Part shown: in pieces, positions 45,682 to 54,072 of the stretch
How the letters are laid out: every line of letters starts with the position of its first letter
Numbering within the stretch: the stretch's first letter is position 1
Assembly (NCBI GenBank): GCA_963777725.1
Contig: CAVZRR010000020.1
Span: forward strand, 450,728 to 514,727
From: RPQJ01 sp963777725
Lineage (GTDB): Bacteria > Pseudomonadota > Gammaproteobacteria > Steroidobacterales > Steroidobacteraceae
Direction: 5' to 3'
Length of the DNA: 64,000 nt
Translations under genes and position numbers: made by a program
Notes under the pieces: model-generated
What the model saw: the letters and a program-made list of their open reading frames with translations, nothing else
Databases searched by the model: none
Told to the model about the DNA's origin: nothing

Positions 45682-46836
45682 ATGGCCATGGCACTCGCAC
45701 GACCACCCCAATCCGCCACCTACGACCTGCCGGCGCGGCAGTTCGCACGGCTCGCGCAGCCACTGCACCTGCGGCGCGGTGGCGTCATCGAGCAGCCGAT
45801 CGTCGCCTACGAGTCCTGGGGGCAGCTGAATGCAGCGCGGGACAACGCGGTGCTGCTGTTCACCGGCCTGTCGCCGTCGGCGCACGCCGCGTCCTCGCCG
45901 GCGGACCCGAAGCCGGGCTGGTGGGAGTCGATGATCGGCGCCGGGCGCCCCATCGACACGAGCCGGTACTTCGTCGTCTGCGTCAATTCCCTCGGCAGCC
46001 CGTTCGGCTCCTCGGGTCCGTCGTCGACCGATCCGCGCACCGGACGGCCCTACGGCATCAACTTCCCGGAAATCACAGTCGAGGACATCGCCACCGCCGG
46101 CCACGAGGTCGTGCGCTCGTTCGGCATCGAACGCGTTGCGGCCGTCGTCGGCCCATCGCTCGGCGGCATGACGGTGCTCGCCTATTGCGCGCTCTTTCCG
46201 GGCGAGGCCGAGAGCGTCGTGACGATCTCCGGCGCCGCGCGCGCCAACCCGTTCGCGATCGCATTGCGCTCGCTGCAGCGGGAACTGGTGCGCAGCGATC
46301 CGGCGTGGCGGGGCGGCAACTACGAACCGGGACGCGGCCCGCGCCTCGGCATGCGGCTGGCCCGCAAGCTGGGCACCATCACGTACCGCTCGGCGGCCGA
46401 GTGGGACCAGCGCTTTGGCCGCCGGCGCGTCCCCGAGACGGCGGGCATCTCCGGCGACTTCCGGCCGCAGTTCGAGGTCGAGGCGTACCTCGAGCACCAG
46501 GCGCAGCGTTTTTCCGACGCCTTCGACGCGAACGCCTACCTGTACCTGTCGCGCGCGATGGACCAGTTCGACCTCGCCGAGCACGGCGGAGGTTCGCTGG
46601 CCGAGGCCTTCGCGCGCTTCGGCGTCCGGCGCGCGCTGGTGCTGGGCGTCGAGACCGACATGCTGTTTCCGATCGAGCAGCAGCAGGAAATCGCCGACCA
46701 TCTGCGGGTTGCGGGCCCGGCGGTTGAGTTCCACGCCTTCCCGTCATTGCAGGGCCACGACGCGTTCCTGGTCGATCACGAGCGATTCGAACCCGCGATC
46801 CGCCACTTCCTGGCCGACGGCCGGGAGACGGGCTGA
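45682..46836 (+). CDS. metX: MetX-family O-acyltransferase (homoserine acetyltransferase or serine succinyltransferase)
   Basis: 384 residues, alpha/beta-hydrolase fold. The nucleophile Ser159 is in VVGPSLGGMTVLAY; the Asp and His of the triad lie in VETDMLFP and QGHDAFLVDH. The acyl-binding region reads VNSLGSPFGSSGPSSTDP. Classical homoserine acetyltransferases usually have Gly-Gly-Cys here, while the NSLGS..GS form is, as I recall, typical of the serine O-succinyltransferases described in Xanthomonads. The methionine or cysteine pathway therefore remains open. It is convergent with the M23 peptidase gene, 3 bases apart. Confidence 0.88.
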   Translation: MAMALARPPQSATYDLPARQFARLAQPLHLRRGGVIEQPIVAYESWGQLNAARDNAVLLFTGLSPSAHAASSPADPKPGWWESMIGAGRPIDTSRYFVVCVNSLGSPFGSSGPSSTDPRTGRPYGINFPEITVEDIATAGHEVVRSFGIERVAAVVGPSLGGMTVLAYCALFPGEAESVVTISGAARANPFAIALRSLQRELVRSDPAWRGGNYEPGRGPRLGMRLARKLGTITYRSAAEWDQRFGRRRVPETAGISGDFRPQFEVEAYLEHQAQRFSDAFDANAYLYLSRAMDQFDLAEHGGGSLAEAFARFGVRRALVLGVETDMLFPIEQQQEIADHLRVAGPAVEFHAFPSLQGHDAFLVDHERFEPAIRHFLADGRETG

Positions 46837-46839
46837 CGG

Positions 46840-47721
46840 TCAGCGCTCTTCCGGCAGGAAGAGCGCCGGGTCGACCAGCGCGCGATTGACGGCGATGCCC
46901 CAGTGCAGGTGCGGGCCAGTCACGCGGCCGGTCGCGCCGACCTGCCCGAGCGGCGTGCCCGTGTCGACCCAGTCGCCTGCCTTCACGTCGATCCGGTCCA
47001 GGTGACAGAAGATCGTCACCACGCCGAGCCCGTGGTCGACGAACACCGTGTTGCCGTTGAAGAAGAAATCACCAGTGTCGAGCACGCGGCCCGGCGCCGG
47101 GCTCGCGATCGGCGTGCCCTTGGGCGCCGCGATGTCCATGCCGGTGTGCGGATTGCGCGGTTGGTCGTTGAAGAACCTGCGCAGGCCGAAGCTGCTCGAG
47201 CGCCGGCCCGGGACCGGCGGCTGCAGCGCAAATTGCGGCGTGAATTCGCTGGAGTAGTGGCCGAGCGCCGCGTCGATGCGAATGCGCTCGCGGGCGATGC
47301 GCGCGAGGTCTTCCTGCAACGGGTCGACGTGCCGCTTTTCCGCGACCTTGAGGCGTTGCTCATCGTACTTCTTCGGCGTCACCGTGAACGCAAGTTGCTG
47401 TTCGGGCGCGTCGCTCGCGGGCCGCAACAGCGCCGCATGGGGTCCGGGCTTGGTGTCGAGCGGGATCCCCACCAACGCCACCCAACCCTCGGGTCTGCGC
47501 AACACCGGTGCGCGATGGTCGTTGAAGATCACTTCGCCCGGCGACCGTTCACCGGCACCGAGATCGAGGATCGCGATGCCGCCCGGCACACGACTCTCCC
47601 GTGGCAGCGCAGGCGACTCGCTGGGTGCGTCGGTCTTCGCGGGTTGCAGCGGCGCGCATGCGAGCACGGCCAGTGCCGCTACAACCTTGAGCCGGGCAGC
47701 CCATGGTCCCCGTCTGATCAT
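46840..47721 (-). CDS. M23-family metallopeptidase (LytM domain)
   Basis: 293 residues. The signal sequence (about residues 1-25) ends in VLACAPL, a possible weak lipobox. The N-terminal domain of about 130 residues is followed by the LytM domain with zinc ligands NPHTGMDIAAPKGTP and the HLHWGI motif. It cleaves peptide cross-links in the cell wall. The start overlaps the xseA stop by 4 bases. Confidence 0.9.
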   Translation of the reverse strand: MIRRGPWAARLKVVAALAVLACAPLQPAKTDAPSESPALPRESRVPGGIAILDLGAGERSPGEVIFNDHRAPVLRRPEGWVALVGIPLDTKPGPHAALLRPASDAPEQQLAFTVTPKKYDEQRLKVAEKRHVDPLQEDLARIARERIRIDAALGHYSSEFTPQFALQPPVPGRRSSSFGLRRFFNDQPRNPHTGMDIAAPKGTPIASPAPGRVLDTGDFFFNGNTVFVDHGLGVVTIFCHLDRIDVKAGDWVDTGTPLGQVGATGRVTGPHLHWGIAVNRALVDPALFLPEER

Positions 47722-49115
47722 GTGGATTCCCCGGCGGGCGGTTCGACTGGATGAACCTTGACGACGTCGGCCTCGGCGCGCCCACGTGCCAGGCGCGCCG
47801 TGATGCGGTCGCCCGGTCGCAGCACCGCCGAGTCACGCAGCACCTGCCCGTCCGCAGCGGTGACGATTGCGTAGCCGCGATCCAGCGTCGCGAGCGGGCT
47901 CACCGTGTGCAGCCCACGAGCCGCCAATTCGAGGCGGCGACGCGATTCCGCGACACGATTGCGCATCGCAGCGGTCAGCGCGCGACGGGAGGATTCGAGC
48001 CGCAGACCGAGCGCGCCCACGCGCAACGCCGGCGACGCTCGCAGCAGCGCCGAGTCTGCGGCATTCAGTCGCGCGCGCGATCGTTCGAGCCGATGGCGCG
48101 TTGCGAGCCGCAGCCTTGTTTCGATCTCGTCGAGCCGCTGCGCGAACTGCCGCAAGCGGATGCCCGGGTGTGCGCGCGCCAGCCGCTGTTCGCGCGACTG
48201 CAGCGCATTGCGCTGGTCCTGCAGGCGACGATGGATCGCGAGCGCCAGGCGCCGGCCCGTCGCGGCCAGGCTGCGCAGCCATTCTGCGCGGTCCGGCACC
48301 ACGCGCTCCGCCGCGCCGGACGGCGTCGGCGCCCGTTCATCGGCGACGAAATCGGCGATCGTCACGTCGACCTCGTGGCCGACGCCGCTCACGATCGGGA
48401 TCGGACAGGCGAACATCGCCCGGGCGACGGACTCGTCGTTGAAGGCCCACAGGTCTTCCAGCGAGCCGCCGCCGCGGGCGACGATCAGCACGTCGCAGTC
48501 GCGACGCTGGCTGGCCAGCCGCAGGGCCTGCTCGATTTCGCGCGGTGCAGCCTCGCCCTGCACGGCGACCGGGTAGACGAGGACCGGCACGGCCGGGAAG
48601 CGGCGACGGAGGATGTGCAGGATGTCGCGGATTGCGGCGCCGGTCGGGGAGGTGATCACGCCGATCCGGCGCGGCAGTGCCGGCAGCGGTTGCTTGTGGC
48701 GGGTGTCGAACAGTCCCTCGGCATTCAGCTTCTGCTTCAGTTCCTCGAAACGTCGCCGCAGCAGGCCCTCGCCGGCTTCCTCGATGTGCTCGATCACGAC
48801 CTGGAATTCGCCACGGGCCTCGTAGAGGCTGACCCGGCCCCGGGCGATCACGTGCGAGCCGTCGCGGACGGGAAAGCGCACCAGCAGGTTGCGCTGGCGG
48901 AACATCGCGCAGCGCACCTGCGCGGCCGCGTCCTTCAACGAGAAATACCAGTGCCCCGAGCCGGGCCGGGACAGGTTCGAGATCTCGCCCTCGAGCCAGA
49001 CCGACCCCAGGCCCCGCTCCAACAGCATCCGGGCCTCGCGGTTGAGCCGGCTGATCGTGAAGATCTCCCGGGGCGGCGGGGCATCGGCATTGGTCTCGAA
49101 CCAGGGATCCTGCAT
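47718..49115 (-). CDS. xseA: Exodeoxyribonuclease VII large subunit
   Basis: 465 residues. The N-terminal OB-fold (FTISRLNREARMLLERGLGS) leads into the catalytic region with GVITSPTGAAIRDILHIL and ARGGGSLEDLWAFNDE, then GVGHEVDVTIADFVAD. A long coiled-coil region rich in Arg follows. It degrades single-stranded DNA together with XseB, which is not in the window. It diverges from guaB. Confidence 0.96.
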   Translation of the reverse strand: MQDPWFETNADAPPPREIFTISRLNREARMLLERGLGSVWLEGEISNLSRPGSGHWYFSLKDAAAQVRCAMFRQRNLLVRFPVRDGSHVIARGRVSLYEARGEFQVVIEHIEEAGEGLLRRRFEELKQKLNAEGLFDTRHKQPLPALPRRIGVITSPTGAAIRDILHILRRRFPAVPVLVYPVAVQGEAAPREIEQALRLASQRRDCDVLIVARGGGSLEDLWAFNDESVARAMFACPIPIVSGVGHEVDVTIADFVADERAPTPSGAAERVVPDRAEWLRSLAATGRRLALAIHRRLQDQRNALQSREQRLARAHPGIRLRQFAQRLDEIETRLRLATRHRLERSRARLNAADSALLRASPALRVGALGLRLESSRRALTAAMRNRVAESRRRLELAARGLHTVSPLATLDRGYAIVTAADGQVLRDSAVLRPGDRITARLARGRAEADVVKVHPVEPPAGEST

Positions 49116-49190
49116 GGTGTCCGCAAGTCTAACGAACCCGGCCGGCCACGGGGGGCCGCAGCCGGGTTTCCCCCGGGCGACCCCGGCGGG

Positions 49191-49196
49191 TACAAT
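49191..49196 (+). promoter_or_regulatory. Candidate -10 box for guaBA
   Basis: TACAAT lies 33 bases before the guaB start, with a weak TTTCCC at 18 bases upstream. Confidence 0.4.
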
Positions 49197-49229
49197 TCCC
49201 CGCTTCCTTTTTCAAGGCCGGGTCCGCCC

Positions 49230-50699
49230 ATGCTGCGCATCCTCGAGGAAGCCCTCACCTTCGACGACGTCCTGCTCGTGCCTGCGTATTCGCAGGTGCT
49301 GCCGCACGAGGTCGGGCTCGCCACGCAACTCACGCGCGGCATCCGTCTCAATCTGCCGGTGGTCGCCGCGGCGATGGACACGGTCACCGAGCACCGCCTC
49401 GCGATTGCGATCGCGCAGGAGGGCGGCATCGGCATCGTCCACAAGAACATGACCGTCGAGTCGCAGGCGCGCCAGGTGGCCCGGGTGAAGCGCTTCGAAA
49501 GCGGCATCATCCACGACCCGATCACGGTGCGTCCCGAAGCGACCATTCGCGAGGTCCTCGAGCTGACGCGCGCCAAGAACATTTCGGGCGTGCCGGTCGT
49601 CCGTGATGGCAAGGCGGTCGGTATCGTCACCCATCGCGACCTGCGTTTCGAAACGCGGTTCGACTCGCCGGTCTCCTCCGTGATGACGCCGCGCGAGCGC
49701 CTCGTCACGGTGCGCGAGAACTCGCCCAAGGAAGAAGTGCTGGCACTGCTGCACAAGCACCGCATCGAGAAGGTGCTGGTGATCGACGACGACTTCGCGT
49801 TGAAGGGCATGATCACCGTCAAGGACTTCCAGAAGGCGACCGAATTCCCGCGGGCCTGCAAGGACGAGCGGGGTGCGCTGCGCGTCGGCGCCGCGGTCGG
49901 CACCAGTCCCGACACGCTCGATCGCGTCGCGGCGCTGCGCGAGGCGGGCGTCGACGTGATCGTGGTCGACACCGCGCACGGACATTCACGTGGCGTGATC
50001 GATTCGGTTGCCCGCATCAAGGCCCGCTGGCCCGCGCAGCAGGTGATCGCCGGCAACATCGTCACGGCCGAGGCGGCGATGGCGCTGGTGGACGCCGGCG
50101 CGGACGCGGTCAAGGTCGGCATCGGTCCGGGCTCCATCTGCACGACGCGCGTCGTCGCGGGCGTCGGCGTGCCGCAGATCTCGGCGGTGGCCAATGTGGC
50201 GGCCGCGCTCGCACCGCACGGCATCCCACTGATCGCGGACGGCGGCATCCGCTTCTCGGGCGACGTCGCCAAGGCCATCGTCGCAGGCGCCTATTGCGTG
50301 ATGATCGGCAGCCTGTTCGCGGGCACCGAGGAATCGCCGGGCGAGGTCGAGCTCTACCAGGGCGCTTCGTACAAGTCGTATCGCGGCATGGGATCGCTCG
50401 GCGCGATGGCGCAGGCGCACGGCTCGCGCGACCGCTATTTCCAGGACACGACCGAAGAGCTCGAGAAGCTCGTGCCCGAGGGCGTCGAGGGCCGCGTGCC
50501 GTACAAGGGCAGCATCGTCGCGATCCTGCATCAGCTGACGGGCGGCCTGCGGGCAGCGATGGGCTACACCGGCAGCGCCAGCATTGACGAGATGCGCACC
50601 CGCCCGCGTTTCGTGCGGATCACCGGGGCCGGCATGCGCGAGAGCCACGTCCACGACGTGACCATCACCAAGGAAGCGCCGAACTACCGTGTCAGCTGA
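49230..50699 (+). CDS. guaB: IMP dehydrogenase
   Basis: Converts IMP to XMP with NAD+. 489 residues from ATG 49230; a much longer open frame upstream is the shadow of xseA. Two CBS domains (ISGVPVVRDGKAVGIVTHRD and RIEKVLVIDDDFALKGMITV) are inserted in the barrel. The catalytic Cys is in GPGSICTTRVVAGVG, and the flap is YRGMGSLGAM. guaA starts before its stop (11-base overlap). Confidence 0.97.
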   Translation: MLRILEEALTFDDVLLVPAYSQVLPHEVGLATQLTRGIRLNLPVVAAAMDTVTEHRLAIAIAQEGGIGIVHKNMTVESQARQVARVKRFESGIIHDPITVRPEATIREVLELTRAKNISGVPVVRDGKAVGIVTHRDLRFETRFDSPVSSVMTPRERLVTVRENSPKEEVLALLHKHRIEKVLVIDDDFALKGMITVKDFQKATEFPRACKDERGALRVGAAVGTSPDTLDRVAALREAGVDVIVVDTAHGHSRGVIDSVARIKARWPAQQVIAGNIVTAEAAMALVDAGADAVKVGIGPGSICTTRVVAGVGVPQISAVANVAAALAPHGIPLIADGGIRFSGDVAKAIVAGAYCVMIGSLFAGTEESPGEVELYQGASYKSYRGMGSLGAMAQAHGSRDRYFQDTTEELEKLVPEGVEGRVPYKGSIVAILHQLTGGLRAAMGYTGSASIDEMRTRPRFVRITGAGMRESHVHDVTITKEAPNYRVS

Positions 50700-52290
50700 G
50701 TCCGCGAACGTCCGTCCGTCCGACATCCACGCGCACCGGATCCTGATCCTCGACTTCGGCTCGCAATACACGCAGCTGATCGCCCGCCGCGTGCGCGAGC
50801 TCGGGGTCTACTGCGAGATCCACCCTTGGGACGCGGGCGACGCGGCGGTACGTGCCTTCGGCGCGCGCGGCGTCATCCTGTCCGGCGGTCCCGAGTCGGT
50901 GACGCAGGCCGGAGCGCCGGCCGCGCCCGCGTCTGTCTTCGAGCTCGGCGTCCCGGTGCTCGGCATCTGCTACGGCATGCAGACGATGGCCGCGCAGCTC
51001 GGCGGCCGTGTCGAGCCCGGCGCCGTGCACGAATTCGGCTACGCTGAAGTGCGCGCGCGCGGCCACTCGGTGTTGTTGCGCGACATCGAGGATCGCGTGA
51101 GCGGCGAGGGACACGGCCTGCTCGACGTCTGGATGAGCCACGGCGACCGCGTCGTCGAGTTGCCCCCCGGCTTCAAGGCCATCGCGGCGACGCCCGACCT
51201 GCCGATCGCCGGCATGGCTGACGAGGCACGCCGGTACTATGCGCTGCAGTTCCACCCCGAGGTCACGCACACCCGCCAGGGCGCGCGCATCTACGAGCGT
51301 TTCCTGCACGGTATCTGCGGCTGCGACTCCAGCTGGAACGCCGGCAACATCATCGAGGATGCGGTCGCGCGGGTGCGCGCGCAGGTTGGCGGCGGCAAGG
51401 TGCTGCTCGGCCTGTCCGGCGGCGTGGACTCCTCTGTCGTCGCGGCATTGCTGCACAAGGCGATCGGCCACCAGCTGACGTGCGTGTTCGTGGACCACGG
51501 CCTGCTGCGCCACCACGAAGGCGACCAGGTGATGGCCGTGTTCGCGCGCAACCTCGGCGTGAGGGTCATCCGCGTGGATGCCGCCGAGCGCTTCTTCGCG
51601 GCGCTGGCGGGCGTCGCCGATCCCGAGGCCAAGCGAAAGATCATCGGCCGCCTGTTCATCGAGGTCTTCGACGAGGAGGCGCACAAGCTCGAGGGCGTCG
51701 AGTTCCTCGCGCAGGGCACCATCTATCCCGACGTAATCGAGTCGGCCGGCAGCAAGACCGGCAAGGCACACGTCATCAAGTCGCACCACAACGTCGGCGG
51801 TCTGCCCGAGACGATGAAGCTCATGCTCGTCGAACCGCTGCGCGAGTTGTTCAAGGACGAGGTGCGGCGCATCGGCGTCGAGCTCGGCCTGCCCGCCGAC
51901 ATGGTGCAGCGCCATCCGTTCCCGGGCCCGGGCCTCGGCGTGCGCATTCTTGGCGAGGTGACCCGCGCGGCCGCCGACACGCTGCGCCTCGCCGACCACA
52001 TCTTCATCGAGGAACTGCGCAAGGCCGGCTGGTACGAGAAGACGAGCCAGGCCTTCGCGGTGTTCCTGCCGGTGAAGAGCGTGGGTGTCACCGGCGACGG
52101 CCGGCGCCACGAGCCCGTGATTGCGCTGCGGGCCGTCGAGACCGTGGACTTCATGACTGCGCACTGGGCGCACCTGCCGTACGAACTGCTCGACGTCTGT
52201 TCGCGCCGCATCGTCAACGAAGTCAAAGGCGTCTCGCGCGTGGTCTACGACATCTCCGGCAAGCCGCCGGCGACGATCGAGTGGGAGTGA
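50689..52290 (+). CDS. guaA: GMP synthase (glutamine-hydrolysing)
   Basis: 533 residues. N-terminal amidotransferase domain: ILSGGPESVT, the nucleophile Cys in GICYGMQTM, and HPEVTHT. ATP-pyrophosphatase domain: LGLSGGVDSSVVAALL. The C-terminal dimer domain ends in KPPATIEWE. It starts at GTG 50689 inside the guaB end, so the two are coupled. It is convergent with the monooxygenase gene. Confidence 0.97.
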   Translation: MSAESANVRPSDIHAHRILILDFGSQYTQLIARRVRELGVYCEIHPWDAGDAAVRAFGARGVILSGGPESVTQAGAPAAPASVFELGVPVLGICYGMQTMAAQLGGRVEPGAVHEFGYAEVRARGHSVLLRDIEDRVSGEGHGLLDVWMSHGDRVVELPPGFKAIAATPDLPIAGMADEARRYYALQFHPEVTHTRQGARIYERFLHGICGCDSSWNAGNIIEDAVARVRAQVGGGKVLLGLSGGVDSSVVAALLHKAIGHQLTCVFVDHGLLRHHEGDQVMAVFARNLGVRVIRVDAAERFFAALAGVADPEAKRKIIGRLFIEVFDEEAHKLEGVEFLAQGTIYPDVIESAGSKTGKAHVIKSHHNVGGLPETMKLMLVEPLRELFKDEVRRIGVELGLPADMVQRHPFPGPGLGVRILGEVTRAAADTLRLADHIFIEELRKAGWYEKTSQAFAVFLPVKSVGVTGDGRRHEPVIALRAVETVDFMTAHWAHLPYELLDVCSRRIVNEVKGVSRVVYDISGKPPATIEWE

Positions 52291-52344
52291 TGGGGCTGAC
52301 CTTGACTTGATGGGCTCTCAATTCTGTGCCCGCGCGACCGTCCG

Positions 52345-53895
52345 TCACGGCAGCAGACGATAATCACTCAAGCGGAACCACTTGCGGGAAAGGATGAACC
52401 CGGTGACCGGTTCCGGGGAGAGACTGGTCACTTCTTCGGTCATGTTTTTTCTGTAAAAGGCGGTGCAGGTGGCATTCTGCCAGACCGTCTTCTGCATCTT
52501 CCGTCTCATGCCGGCGACGTAGGCATCCTGAAGGTCGGGTCTGGCATCGATGGCCTTGATGCTGCTGTCCCGTTTCACGGCGCAGATGGCCTGCACGATG
52601 TAATCGGTTGCTGCCTCCATGTAGGACATCTGCGAGCTGTGCCCGGTGCCGGTGTTCGGGCCGTTCACCTTGAAATAGTTGGGGTAGCCGGAGACGGTGA
52701 TGCCCTTGTAGGAGACCGCCTCCTTTTCCCATTCGCTGTTCAGGTTGCGGCCACCCAGCCCATGCACCTGAAACGTCAGCGCCTTCTTCATGTTCGAATA
52801 GGCGAAGTAGCCCGTGGCGTAGACGATGACGTCGAGCGGGAACTCCTTGCCATCCTTCGTCCTGATGCCCCGGGCAGTGATGCATTCAATTCCGCTGATA
52901 TCCACATCGACATTGTCGAGGGATAGCGCCGGGAGATAGGTGTTGGTCGGTATGACCCGCCGGCAGCCCAACTCGTAGTCGGGCATCATGTGCCGCCGCA
53001 GCTTGTCGTCCTTGATGTACTTGTCCAGATGCTTGTTCAACCTTCTCCGGTAGTGGTCCTTCATGAGCCGACTGATTGCCGAGATCCCCGGATAGCGGCG
53101 AAAGGCGATGAAGCGGATGTCGTAGAAAGCAAAGACCAGCAAACGGATGCTGTGCCGTATGCCCGGCAGGGTTCGAACGAAACGCTCGACGGCACCGTAG
53201 TGCCGGTCCGAGCGCGGGAGAATCCACTGCGCCTTGCCCATGAACAGGGTCAATCGGGACACCTTGCCGGCAATGGCCGGAACGATCTGGGCTGCTGAAC
53301 ATCCAGAGCCGATCACGCCGACACGCTTTCCTTCATAGGCGACGGAGTGATCCCAGTGCCCTGAGTGGAAGATCGGTCCCTGGAAGTTCTCCGCACCTTG
53401 GATACGGGGAATATGCGGGTTCGCCAGTACGCCGCTGGTGTCGATCACGAAGCGGGCGATATACCTCTCGCCTGACTCAGTCTCCACGTGCCACTGCAAT
53501 TCGCGCTCGTCAAAAGCGAGCCTGGCCACCGTCTGGTTCGTGCGGGCATGCTTTCGCAAGCCGAACCTGTCGATGATGTGGTTCGTGTAGGCGAGCAATT
53601 CGCTCTGCGGGGCAAAGGATTTCCTGAATGGATAGGGTATGAACGAGATGCAGTAAAGGCTGGTTGGAACGTCCACCTCTGCGCCGGGATATGAGTTGAC
53701 CTGCCAGGTGCCGCCCATCTCGGAGCTTCTTTCCAACAAGACGAAGTCGTTGCATCGCTTCTTCTGCAAGCGGATGGCCGCCAACAACCCTGAGAACCCG
53801 GTCCCGATGATCACGGTCTCGACATGGCGAGGCTGCATCGGGCTCCCGGCGTACGCAGATGTCTCTTTTGTTGCGGATTGCTCCGATGCGCTCAT
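52345..53895 (-). CDS. Flavin-containing (Baeyer-Villiger-type) monooxygenase
   Basis: 516 residues from ATG 53895; the frame is open to 53967. First FAD motif: VIIGTGFSGLLAAIRL. The Baeyer-Villiger fingerprint FQGPIFHSGHWDHS is present (FxGxxxHxxxWD), and the NADP motif is VGVIGSGCSAAQIVP, with Ala at the last glycine position. It inserts one oxygen next to a ketone or oxidises a heteroatom; the substrate is unknown (steroid or cyclic ketone types are candidates). Its base composition is lower than its neighbours: 53% G+C in a 60-base sample, versus 70% in a guaA sample. That suggests acquisition by transfer. Confidence 0.85.
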   Translation of the reverse strand: MSASEQSATKETSAYAGSPMQPRHVETVIIGTGFSGLLAAIRLQKKRCNDFVLLERSSEMGGTWQVNSYPGAEVDVPTSLYCISFIPYPFRKSFAPQSELLAYTNHIIDRFGLRKHARTNQTVARLAFDERELQWHVETESGERYIARFVIDTSGVLANPHIPRIQGAENFQGPIFHSGHWDHSVAYEGKRVGVIGSGCSAAQIVPAIAGKVSRLTLFMGKAQWILPRSDRHYGAVERFVRTLPGIRHSIRLLVFAFYDIRFIAFRRYPGISAISRLMKDHYRRRLNKHLDKYIKDDKLRRHMMPDYELGCRRVIPTNTYLPALSLDNVDVDISGIECITARGIRTKDGKEFPLDVIVYATGYFAYSNMKKALTFQVHGLGGRNLNSEWEKEAVSYKGITVSGYPNYFKVNGPNTGTGHSSQMSYMEAATDYIVQAICAVKRDSSIKAIDARPDLQDAYVAGMRRKMQKTVWQNATCTAFYRKNMTEEVTSLSPEPVTGFILSRKWFRLSDYRLLP

Positions 53896-54072
53896 CTTCA
53901 GGCTCTTGCAAACCGTCGGTTGCCGATGTTCATGTCGAGTACCAATGATAGCCCCCTTGCCGACCACAGGAGGATCGAAGAGCGTTGAACGCGGTCTGCC
54001 GCGTCTGCGGTGCTATCCTGCCCACCTGATCGCAAGCCGGAAGGTGATCGAGCCCACGCGAGATCGACAGAC

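Noticed and set aside
47751..49229. Very long open frame fused upstream of guaB
   Set aside because: It is the antisense shadow of xseA and the M23 gene end; guaB homology begins at ATG 49230, with a -10 box just upstream.
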